This document shows positions 1 through 7,480 of a stretch of 21,975 bases of DNA, piece by piece; position 1 is the stretch's first letter; every line of letters starts with the position of its first letter. The notes beneath the pieces were generated by a model. It was not told the DNA's origin, did no database searches, and saw only the letters and a list, made by a program, of their open reading frames with translations. The DNA comes from Chrysochromulina tobinii (Eukaryota; Haptophyta; Prymnesiales; Chrysochromulinaceae): NCBI GenBank assembly GCA_001275005.1, contig JWZX01001268.1:1-21975 (forward strand), read 5' to 3'. Made by a program: the position numbers and the translations under genes.

Positions 1-132
1 AGAGGTCATCAGAGGCAATCAGAGGTGCCATCCAACGAAACGTGCCCACCTGCATGCAATGAGGGAGGCAATCAGAGGTCATCAGAGGTCATCAGAGGTA
101 ATCAGAGGTGCCATCCAACGAAACGTGCCCAC
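1..132 (-). other. Repeat-core intron 6 of the kinase gene, at least two tandem units, left end outside window
   Basis: On the minus strand the exon ends GTCGAG at 133 and the intron opens GTGGGC at 132. A 26-bp exon segment encoding VGTFRWMA is followed by 10-bp repeats and then by CTCATTGCATGCAG at 50. From 49 the same exon segment starts again and runs straight into the repeat core, not into the expected Pro-Glu of the APE motif. The second copy is therefore probably another element unit and not the true exon. The unit is 83 bp. The real acceptor lies left of position 1. Confidence 0.7.
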
Positions 133-3100
133 CTCGACGGCGCCCGCGGCGCGCCCCTCACCCGAGGTGGCGAGGCCGAAGTCGGTGATGCGCACCTGAT
201 GAGGGAGGCAATTAGAGGTCCTCAGAGGCAATCAGAGCTCATTAGCGAAGACGGTGATGCGCACCACGCCTCCGGAGTCGAGGAGCAGGTTGGAGCACTT
301 GAGGTCGAGGTGGAGGACCCCCTTGCGGTGCAGGTACGCCATCCCAGTCGCGACACCCTCGGCCACTGACCAGAAGAAGTTGCGAGGTCATCAGAGGTCA
401 TCAGAGGTCATCAGAGGTCATCAGAGGTCATCAGAGGTCATCAGAGGTCATCACACACCTGACCAGAAGAAGTTGCGAGGGGTTGGTCGGTTGAGTGCCT
501 GCCGTACGTCGCCGCCGTCGCAGTACTCGAGCACCAGGCAGTATGTGGGAGGCGCCGCAGCCGCGCCGAGGCAGCGTACGATGTTCGGATGGCGCAGTCG
601 GGTGAGCGCCGCCACCTGATGAGGGAGGCAATCAGATGCAATCATATGCAATCAGATGCAATCAGCGCAGTCGGGTGAGCGCCGCCACCTCTGCACGCCA
701 GCCCGCCATGCCCGCCACCCCCGAGCACGCCACCTTGACCGCCACCGCCACGCCCTCCCAAGCGGCCAGGTAGGTCGCGCCCATCGCGCCGCCTCCGATG
801 CGCCGGTGGAGCACTAGATCATCAAGCGAGATACGCCAGTCCACAGGGCAGTCCTCCGTCAGGTCACCTGATGAGGGAGGCAATCAGTGATCATCAAGCG
901 AGATACGCCAGTCCACAGGGCAGTCCTCCGTCAGGTCACCTGATGAGGGAGGCAATCAGTGATCATCAAGCGAGATACGCCAGTCCACAGGGCAGTCCTC
1001 CGTCAGGTCACCGTGCCGCCTTCCCAGCATGCGCGATCGTGCCGCGAGCTGCTCGTCCGCAGCGGCGGCCGCCAGCACCGGCGAATGCGGCGCTGTCGTG
1101 GGCAAAGGCGCTGTCGTGGGCAAAGGCGCTGTCGTGGGCACCGGCGAATGCGGCGCATTGTGGATGGCGAGGGAAGATGAGGGCGCTGCCGTGGGCAAAG
1201 GCGCTGTCGTGGGCACCGGCGAATGCGGCGCATTGTGGATGGCGAGGGAAGATGAGGGCGCTGTCGTGGGCAAAGGCGCTGTCGTGGGCAAAGGCGCATT
1301 GTGGATGGCGAGGGAAGATGAGGGCGCTGTCGTGGGCAAAGGCGCTGTCGTGGGCAAAGGCGCATTGTGGATGGCGAGGGAAGAGGAGGCGTGCGCGTGC
1401 ACGCTGCTGAAGGCGCTGATGGCGCTGCTGACGGCGGCAGCGCCGCCGGTGCCCACGGCAGCGCGGGTGCCCACGGCAGCGCTGCAGACGGCGCTGGGGC
1501 TGTTGCTGCTGCTGCCATCGACGCCGACGAGCAGCAGCAACGCACGCTTGAGAGCAGCCGCAGGCAGCGCACGAAGTTGCGCCGCGAGGGCATCGTTTGC
1601 ATGCTGAGCCTCCGCCGGCGTGGGCGTGGTGGTGGCGGTGGTGGTCGTGGTGGCGCGCAGGACAGCGGCGACCGCGGCCACGGCCGCCTCGTTCTCATCG
1701 ATGCTGTCGCGACCGGCGCCCATCACGGCGCTCGGGACGCCCGTGACGGCGCTCGGGACGGCTGCCTCACTCATCACGGAGAATGCGCCACTGCCGCTGC
1801 CGGAGGAGCCCGTAGTGGGCGCTGCAATGGGCGCTGCAATGGGCGCTGTCGTGGGCGCTGTCGTGGGCGCTGTAATGGGTGGTCCGATCTCGCGCCCGAT
1901 CTCGCGCACGTCGCCTCTCCCCCGCCGGCCAACGGTCGGGCTGAGCGGCCACCCGTCATCTCCCCCGTCATCTCCCCCACATCTCCCCCGCCGGCCAACG
2001 GTCGGGCTGAGCGGCCACCCGGCCGGTAGAGATGTGAGCGTCGTGATGGGCGTTGGCTCGCCCGGGGCGTCGTGATGGGCGCCGGCCGGCGCGGAGCCGG
2101 CGAAGGCGGAGGGCACGGCGGCGGTGAGCTCCGCGAGGACCGCCGCTTCGATGGCTTGGAGCTTGTCGACGTGCTCCGTGTACAGGTCCCAGCAGCGGCG
2201 CACGGTGAGGGCCGTGCGGATGGCGTGCAGGTCGAACTCGGTCATGAGGCGCAAATGAGCCTGAGCGAGCTCCGGGTTCTCAATCGTGAAGCCTTTCGCC
2301 ATGAGCTGCAGCAGCCGCGGCGGCGCCGAGGTCCGGAGAGAGTCCTGATACGCCTTCTGGTTCGAGGCGCAGATGACGAGGTCCGCAAAGGCGCGCGGGG
2401 GCAGCGCCGGGACGGCGCGCTCCGGCAGCGCAATCACGCCGGTGAGGAAGCCGCGCATGTAGGCGGTGGACTCCTTGAGCCTTGCGAACTTGGAGATGGA
2501 GGAGGCCCATAGGGAACCGCCGCTCTCGTGCCACACCTGCATGCAATGAGGGAGGCAATCAGAGGTCATCAGAGGTCATCAGAGGTCATCAGAGGTCATC
2601 AGAGGTCATCAGAGGTCATCAGAGGTCATCAGAGGTCATCAGAGGTCATCATCACGCACCTGACGCTCGACGAGCTGCAGCACCTCCTCGCACAGCGCCG
2701 AGTACGCGCGCAACACCGCATAGAAGACCTGCGCGCGCCCTGCCACGCCAGGGCCCGAGGCCAGGAAGCTCCGATCTCCCATCGAGGTCGCGGCTGGAGA
2801 TCGAGGTCGAGATCTCCGATCTCCCATCGAGGTCGCGGCTGGCGCAGCGGGTGGCATCGAGGGCGGCGAGGAGACGGGTGCGGGGAAATCTGACGAGGAG
2901 ATCTGACGAGGTGCGGAGAGATCTGACGAGGAGATCTGACGAGGTGCGGGGAAATCTGATGAATTGCCAAATTCATCAGACCATCGGCGAACTACTTCGG
3001 CATCCACCGCCTCGCGCTGCAGCTGCAGCCGATTGAGTAGCTCGGGAGCTGGCCCAGCCGCATCGGTGCGCCTACGGAAATCAGCGAGCTTGGCACCGAA

Positions 3101-5191
3101 GGAGCCGAGCGTGCCCCCACTCGCCACCCATGCGCACGTCACCCCCCGCTCGCGCTGGAGCGCGTGGAGTAGCAGCTCCCAGCGCGTCTTGCCGCCGCTG
3201 TCCGAGCCACCGGCCGTCCCGGAGCCGCTGGCCGTTGGGCTGCCGGCGGCGCTCAGGACGGCGCTCAAACTGGCCGTTGGGCTGCCTCGTTGCTGCAGGG
3301 TTGGAGCCCAGTACGGCGCCCCGACCAGAGCGCCGCCGCCAGCCGCTCCGCCTGCCGCGCCCGCGCCCAGTACGGCGCCATCGAGCCACGAGTGCTCGCC
3401 CAGTACGGCGCCGTCTTTCACCTCGGCGGGCAGGTAAGAGAGGGTGGCGGCAGGTAAATGCCTCTCTCCATCCGTGGGCAGGTAAGAGAGGGTGGCAGAT
3501 GCCGAGGGCAGGTACGAGAGGATGGCAGATGCCGAGGCAGCGGCGGCCGTGTCGTTCACCGTGGCGCCAGCATGCAGCACATTCACATTCACAGGGAGCG
3601 TGGCCGTCAACGGGGCGAATGCCGCAAAAGGGGGGGATGCCGCAAAAGGGGGGGATGCCGCAAAAGGGGGGGATGCCGCAAAAGGGGGGGATGCCGAAAA
3701 AGGGGGGGATGCCGCAAAAAGGGGGGATGCCGCAAAAGGAGAGGATGCTGCAAAAGGGGCGCTGCTGCCGGCCGGCGCGCCCTCGTGCGCGCCGTTGCGC
3801 CCATTGGTGACTAGGAGCGAAGGCAGTTGACGTTCGACGAGGCGTCGCCAATCGATCGGCGCGAAGAAAGGGTCCGCTCGAACAGCATTCCCGCCCTCTC
3901 GCCCTGTGCCGCCTAGACGGCCCTCGGGCCGTAGGATCAGCAGCTTGGAGATAAGGAGCGACGCGCTCGCCGACACGCTCGGCGGCATCGCGTCCACGAG
4001 GACCGCGGAAGACGACGACCCTAATATGGACGCCGTCCCTAATATGGAAGACGTCCCTAATATGGAGGACGACCCACCCGCGCCGCTCCCCGCCGCCGTG
4101 CCCCGCCACCTATGGGCGCCGTACTGGGCGGGGAGCACTCGGCCCGTCGGCTGGAGATCGTGATCGAGATTGTGCTCGAGATCGCTCGCCAGCTGCTTCA
4201 TCTCCTCCTCTAAAGCAGTCATGCGACTGCCGTCAGCGCCGCCGCCGTGAGCGCCGCCGCCGTGGACGCCGCCGCCGACGTCGCCCAGCCTGTCCTCGTC
4301 CAACGTGAACATGCCTTCGACCTCGCCGCTGTTGCTGCAGCGCGGCGACCTCACGCCGCCGCTGCTGCTCATGCTACCGGCACAGCTGTGGCCGCCGCAG
4401 CTGTGGCCAACGCTCGCGTCGTGTTGGGCAAACCGGTCAGCGCCCGTGCCAACGCTCGCGTCGTGTTGGGCAAACCGGTCAGCGCCCGTGCCAACGCTCG
4501 CGTCGTGTTGGGCAAACCGGTCAGCGCCCGTGCCCCACGGGAGCTCTCCTACAAGCATCTCATAGAGCAACACGCCGATGGCCCACCAGTCCACCGCGAA
4601 GGTGTATGACGCGCCGCGCAGCACCTCCGGCGCCATGTACTCGGGCGTGCCGACCTGCGAGCGCGCTGAGATCGAGGTGGAGCCGCCGAAGCTCGACGAG
4701 CCTAGCAAGCGCTTGGCGGTGCCGAAGTCGGCGAGGACCGCGTGGCCGTCGAGCCCGAGCAGCACGTTCTCGGGCTTAAGGTCGCGGTAGATGATCCCGT
4801 GCTCGCGGTGCAGGTGCTCAATCGCGTGGGTCATCTGGGCGAGCACGAGCCGCGCCGCCTCGGTGGCGAGAGGCCCGTGGACCTGCAAGTGGCTGAAGAG
4901 GTCGCCGCCGCCCACAAAATCGAGCGCCTGATAGAAGTGCGAGTGGTCCTCGAAGGCGTAGTGAAGCCGCACAATGTATGGATGCACAATCTGCTTTAGC
5001 AGCACACTCTCCTGCTCTACCCGCTGGATTGCGCGGGCCGAGCCCAGTGCCGCTTTGCTCACCACTTTGAGCGCAAAGAGCTTGCCGTTCGACGAGTGGC
5101 GCACGAGCACCACCTCCGCCGAGCCCCCCTGACCCAATACCCTCAACGCCTCAAAGTCGGAGATCACCAGCGACGATGGAGGGGCCTCCAT
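1..5191 (-). CDS. AGC kinase - NIT-like sensor - TKL-like kinase fusion protein (partial, 3' end outside window)
   Basis: Six exons join in frame: 5191-2660, 2536-1012, 867-689, 615-459, 365-265, 195-133, giving 1519 residues before the left edge. The ATG at 5191 is the first in frame and has G at -3 and +4. Residues about 12-460 form an AGC-type Ser/Thr kinase: glycine loop GQGGSAEV, Lys42, YRDLKPEN (Asp137), DFG 155-157, APE 187-189, and a C-lobe with RLGG and DPFF near 425-443. A low-complexity insert of about 185 residues splits the C-lobe. Residues about 669-985 resemble a NIT (nitrate/nitrite-sensing) four-helix domain: LLHALQRERG, then FRRRTDAA, then LKESTAYMRG and ASNQKAYQDSL; a repeat-rich insert interrupts it. 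After a Ser/Thr/Ala-rich linker, residues about 1370 onward form a second kinase: IGGGAMGATY, Lys1397, Glu1412, HLDLKCSN (Asp1485), DFG 1503-1505, then VGTFRWMAP at the edge, typical of TKL kinases. HLD replaces HRD. The kinase calls are firm. The NIT call is by pattern. The single-gene model rests on open, phase-consistent splicing. Confidence 0.8.
196..264 (-). other. Repeat-core intron 5 of the kinase gene (69 bp)
   Basis: The donor is GTG|GTGCGC at 264 and the acceptor CTCATCAG|GTGCGC at 196; phase 0. The 19 bp at 246-264 (in the intron) duplicate 177-195 (the exon) with one mismatch, T182 against A251. The exon copy encodes the DFG aspartate. The intron copy would read Val, so this intron has to be removed to give a functional kinase. 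Sense-strand repeats of the CTCTGATTGC type fill the rest. Confidence 0.85.
366..458 (-). other. Repeat-core intron 4 of the kinase gene (93 bp)
   Basis: The donor is GGTCAG|GTGTGTGATG at 458 and the acceptor TTCTGGTCAG|TGGCC at 366; phase 1. The 22 bp at 366-387 (in the intron) are identical to 459-480 (in the exon). Here the duplicated segment supplies the acceptor and the repeat supplies the donor, the reverse of introns 2, 3, 5 and 6. Seven perfect 10-bp units occupy 384-453. Confidence 0.85.
616..688 (-). other. Repeat-core intron 3 of the kinase gene (73 bp)
   Basis: The donor is GCAGAG|GTGGCG at 688 and the acceptor CTCATCAG|GTGGCG at 616; phase 0. The 24 bp at 665-688 (intron) are identical to 592-615 (exon). 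The 49-bp core between them consists of TGATTGCATC-type units followed by CCTCCCTCATCAG. Removal restores EVAALTRLRHPNIV, the region following the kinase alpha-C glutamate. Confidence 0.88.
868..1011 (-). other. Repeat-core intron 2 of the kinase gene, two exact 72-bp units (144 bp)
   Basis: The donor is CACG|GTGACC at 1011 and the acceptor CTCATCAG|GTGACC at 868; phase 1. The intron is two head-to-tail 72-bp units, 868-939 and 940-1011. Each is a copy of the first 51 bp of exon 3 (817-867) plus a 20-bp core ending TGATTGCCTCCCTCATCAG. Each unit carries its own donor and acceptor, so removing only one is possible; the unit kept would add an in-frame TGA. Confidence 0.85.
1083..1385. repeat. 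In-frame 18-bp and nested repeats in kinase exon 2
   Basis: An 18-bp unit (PLPTTA on the minus strand) alternates with a segment encoding SSSLAIHNAP, forming four higher-order copies. All periods are multiples of three, so the minus-strand frame is kept. It encodes the disordered linker between the NIT-like region and the second kinase. Confidence 0.85.
1798..2021. repeat. 12-bp repeats and a 40-bp direct repeat (period 66 bp) in kinase exon 2
   Basis: At about 1816-1880 the plus strand repeats GGGCGCTGCAAT or GGGCGCTGTCGT, coding minus-strand IAAP/TTAP units. Segments 1916-1955 and 1982-2021 are identical over 40 bp and are 66 bp apart, which is in frame. Both belong to the low-complexity linker. 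Confidence 0.8.
2537..2659 (-). other. Repeat-core intron 1 of the kinase gene (123 bp)
   Basis: The donor is CGTCAG|GTGCGTGATG at 2659 and the acceptor CTCATTGCATGCAG|GTGTGG at 2537; phase 0. Nine perfect copies of the 10-bp unit (2562-2651) and one variant unit make up nearly all of it. Unlike the other members, no long flanking duplication is visible. Splicing joins LVERQ to VWHESGG inside the NIT-like domain. Confidence 0.85.
2770..2960. repeat. In-frame repeats inserted in the NIT-like region
   Basis: Two copies of a segment containing GATCTCCCATCGAGGTCGCG (about 2780-2835) and several copies of GATCTGACGAGGTGCGG or shorter forms (about 2890-2955) encode Arg-Gln-Ile-Ser-Ser-Ser-type repeats. 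They form a disordered insert of about 70 residues between two predicted helices of the NIT-like domain. Confidence 0.75.
3429..3757. repeat. In-frame repeats, including eight 18-bp units, in kinase exon 1
   Basis: At 3429-3533 a unit with GGCAGGTAAGAGAGGGTGG recurs and encodes LSYLP repeats on the minus strand. At 3617-3757 an 18-bp unit (ATGCCGCAAAAGGGGGGG) recurs about eight times and encodes PPFAAS hexads. The G-runs vary slightly in composition but the 18-bp register is kept, so the frame is intact. Confidence 0.85.
4022..4073. repeat. 18-bp repeat, three copies, in kinase exon 1
   Basis: CCTAATATGGA recurs every 18 bp and encodes SSILGT-type hexads on the minus strand. It lies within the insert that splits the C-lobe of the first kinase. 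Confidence 0.75.
4407..4532. repeat. 42-bp repeat, three identical copies, in kinase exon 1
   Basis: Units at 4407-4448, 4449-4490 and 4491-4532 encode the 14-residue repeat GTGADRFAQHDASV on the minus strand. The array starts directly after the conserved GELPWGT of the AGC kinase domain, at the left border of the C-lobe insert. Confidence 0.9.
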
Positions 5192-5424
5192 GTCCTGTAT
5201 CCCACCAACCGCGGGCACTCTCGACCTCCGTCAAGGGGTGTGTGCTCTCTCGTCCTCCGTCCATGTCAAGTCAAGTCCACGGCCAATCGATCATGTTTTC
5301 GGCCATTTTCAAAACAATTAGCTCGAGAACGGCTCGGCTCATGGATGGTCGTGGCGGCGGTGCTCGTTCAAATTCCGTCGGAATCACGAGTTGTTACGCT
5401 CACTTGCAAGAGTGTGCGAACACA
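5192..5424. promoter_or_regulatory. Divergent intergenic region between the kinase and EF-hand genes
   Basis: The two likely start codons point away from each other across 233 bp. The segment is visibly more AT-rich than the flanking exons around 5280-5330. It carries a CCAAT sequence at about 5283 and no clear TATA box. A shared promoter is inferred from position only. The EF-hand frame stays open upstream to 5176, so a longer N-terminus cannot be excluded. Confidence 0.45.
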
Positions 5425-7068
5425 ATGCGGCTCACGGTCGTGGAGGAGACGCGAAGGCGTCGGGAAGCGCGGGCATTGGAGGAGGCCGATGCCCTGGCGC
5501 AGATGATGGCCTCTCGCGAGGTCGCACACGAGCTCGCACGCGTTGAAAAGCAGCTCATGGGCGTCAGGGCCGAGTGGACCAAACCCAGTAACTCGCTGCC
5601 CAACATCTACCCACCGGGAAATCTTCCGCGCGCGATGACGCCAGGGGTCGGCCTATCGCCACAGTTTCGGAGAGGCGCCGACGCAGGGCGCGTCTTGCCT
5701 CAGCCACGGTCTTACATCCACCCTGAGGCGGCGTTCGAGTCGAGGGCGCGTGCACAGTCCTTGCCTGGTCGCATCCGTCGCAACGACAAGGTGTTGAGCG
5801 GGTTGAGGAGGGACCCTTGGGAGGGCGCCACGGTGCTGGTGCCGCTCAAGACCATCACGCCCGTGAACGCCAGGAACCTAGGGTCCCGAAAGTCGAAGAA
5901 GCTGCCGACGACGACGACACGCCGATCTCCCCTCGACCCGCGCGCTCCACTGGTCGCACAGCTGCTCCACTACTTGCTGGCGGATCTGATCGAGGACCCC
6001 GAGATGTATGTGGAGGCGACGAACCGCATCGCGCAGAGCTTCTCGGCCTGGGACACCGACGGCAGCGGCTCGATCAGCCGTTACGAATTTGCGAAGGCGA
6101 TGGCCGTCATCGGCTTCCCGTGTACCTCGGAAGAGCTCCACGCCCTCTTCCAGGAGCTCGATGCGGACGGCTCGGGCAGCATCACGTACGCCGAGCTGCT
6201 CGCCGCGACGCGCGTGCACACGCCCATGTTCCACGGCAACGGGCTCCCACCCGCGCCTCCTCCGGCGGCGCGTACTCGACCCGGCGGCAGCGGCAACGCC
6301 CAATCCAGAGGCGCCGAGTACATCACATCCACCCAGAACCTTCCGCCGATCGAGGCGCCAATGTCGTGGGTCGATGGGCGCTCGATGGCGGGGCAGATTG
6401 CGGACATGCTCAAAGACCAGATGCGCCGTGTGACCGACACCTTCAAAAAATGGGACACGGACGGCCGCGGCACGCTCGAGTTCTCCGAGTTCTCGAGGGC
6501 GATGGCCGCCCTTGGTCTGAAATCGACGAAGAAGGTCGAGGAGCTGTGGAGGCAGTTTGATGCCGACGGCAGCGGCGCGATCAGCTTTGAAGAGTTGCGC
6601 ATGGCGCTCGAGCCGTCGAAGCTCGGCGCGGTCGACACGGCCGGCGGTGCCGGCGGCATGATGGCCGTACCCGACGCTTACGGAGGCAACCAAAATACCT
6701 TGTCGAGCGAGACGATCAATAAGGAGATGCACGTAGGGCTCTCATCCAAATTACGCTCCCCGACCGAGCAGATGCACGAGGCCTTCGACGAGATGGCCAC
6801 CGACCGCGTGCTCGACGTGTTCAAGGCGTGGGATGCGGACAATACGGGCACCCTCTCACGTGCCGAATTTGCCAAGGCGATGGTGCGCATGGGAGTGAAG
6901 TGCACCCGCGCAGAGCTCTTTAAGCTCTTCAACGAGATCGATCCAGATGGCTCGGGCGAGATTAATTACCGCGAGCTCTACTGGGCGATCAAGGAGAGAC
7001 GTGGCTACGTCAAGGGCAGCCGCTCGCGCGACGTGACGAAGCCCGATGGCTGGGCTGAGGGGCGTTGA
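5425..7068 (+). CDS. Six-EF-hand calcium-binding protein with N-terminal coiled coil
   Basis: The product has 547 residues from the ATG at 5425, chosen because it has A at -3 and because upstream sequence loses coding character; in-frame ATGs at 5176, 5263 and 5293 are alternatives. Residues about 5-50 are a charged helix likely to coil (EETRRRREARALEEADAL). Six canonical EF-hand loops begin at residues 210, 246, 344, 379, 470 and 506, arranged as three pairs. Each has Asp at position 1, Gly at 6, a hydrophobic residue at 8 and Glu at 12, for example DADGSGSITYAE. All six should bind calcium. The pairs are separated by Pro/Gly-rich linkers. No kinase or other catalytic domain is present, so it is probably a calcium sensor or cytoskeletal scaffold. 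No signal peptide or membrane span is seen. A single exon suffices. Its 3' end is tandemly duplicated downstream. Confidence 0.88.
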   Translation: MRLTVVEETRRRREARALEEADALAQMMASREVAHELARVEKQLMGVRAEWTKPSNSLPNIYPPGNLPRAMTPGVGLSPQFRRGADAGRVLPQPRSYIHPEAAFESRARAQSLPGRIRRNDKVLSGLRRDPWEGATVLVPLKTITPVNARNLGSRKSKKLPTTTTRRSPLDPRAPLVAQLLHYLLADLIEDPEMYVEATNRIAQSFSAWDTDGSGSISRYEFAKAMAVIGFPCTSEELHALFQELDADGSGSITYAELLAATRVHTPMFHGNGLPPAPPPAARTRPGGSGNAQSRGAEYITSTQNLPPIEAPMSWVDGRSMAGQIADMLKDQMRRVTDTFKKWDTDGRGTLEFSEFSRAMAALGLKSTKKVEELWRQFDADGSGAISFEELRMALEPSKLGAVDTAGGAGGMMAVPDAYGGNQNTLSSETINKEMHVGLSSKLRSPTEQMHEAFDEMATDRVLDVFKAWDADNTGTLSRAEFAKAMVRMGVKCTRAELFKLFNEIDPDGSGEINYRELYWAIKERRGYVKGSRSRDVTKPDGWAEGR

Positions 7069-7156
7069 CGAAGCAAGTGACGAAATCAGATAGCAGGGCT
7101 CAGGGGCGTTGACGATGCGAGTGATGAAGCCAGATGGCTGGGCTGTGGGGTGTTGA
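7025..7156 (+). repeat. 44-bp tandem repeat spanning the EF-hand stop codon, three copies
   Basis: The last 44 bp of the EF-hand gene, ending GGGGCGTTGA at 7068, recur with divergence ending at 7112 and again at 7156. The first copy is coding (VTKPDGWAEGR plus stop) and the other two are downstream of the stop. Confidence 0.85.
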
Positions 7157-7480
7157 GGTTCGGTTTCAGGCGACGTCGCATGATGATCCAACCCGATGTG
7201 AAGTATGAAACTGGACGTTGGAGCATGGAGCGCCGCTGCACATCATTGTTGTTTGGATACAATGTAAGATCTAAATTTTGACCAAGGAAAGTGGTTGAAC
7301 TTGAACTTGGCAGTCAACTTGGTTCCGTGAAACGTTGGGATCGAGACTGCAAAGGGAGACGCGATCTCCGAGCGATGTCGGATGTGTAACGATCGCTGAC
7401 GAAACGTCTTTTCGTCCCCAAGCACGTCCGCGGGAGGCGCAGGGCCCAGACGGGCGGCTGAGGTTCCCACGCCCAGCTTT
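7157..7480. other. Intergenic region, EF-hand gene to coiled-coil gene
   Basis: This stretch of 324 bp has no convincing gene. It includes an AT-richer patch around 7250-7330, which probably belongs to the 5' regulatory region or leader of the downstream gene. I see no TATA box, tRNA or strong hairpin. Confidence 0.5.

Noticed and set aside
871-1607. Plus-strand frames with WAKALS or GKGAVV repeats
   Set aside because: They are antisense readings of the kinase linker repeats and the intron units, with no conserved motif.
2562-2651. CRISPR-like array of regular short repeats
   Set aside because: The 10-bp units are contiguous with no unique spacers, and the array lies between valid GT and AG sites in a eukaryotic gene.
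3081-4109. Minus-strand 342-codon frame with FCGIPP repeats
   Set aside because: It is an out-of-frame reading of the 18-bp repeats within the kinase exon; the kinase frame contains the conserved motifs.
5192-5218. Extension of the kinase N-terminus to position 5218
   Set aside because: The codon at 5218 is GTG, whereas ATG 5191 has a good context and directly precedes the kinase domain.
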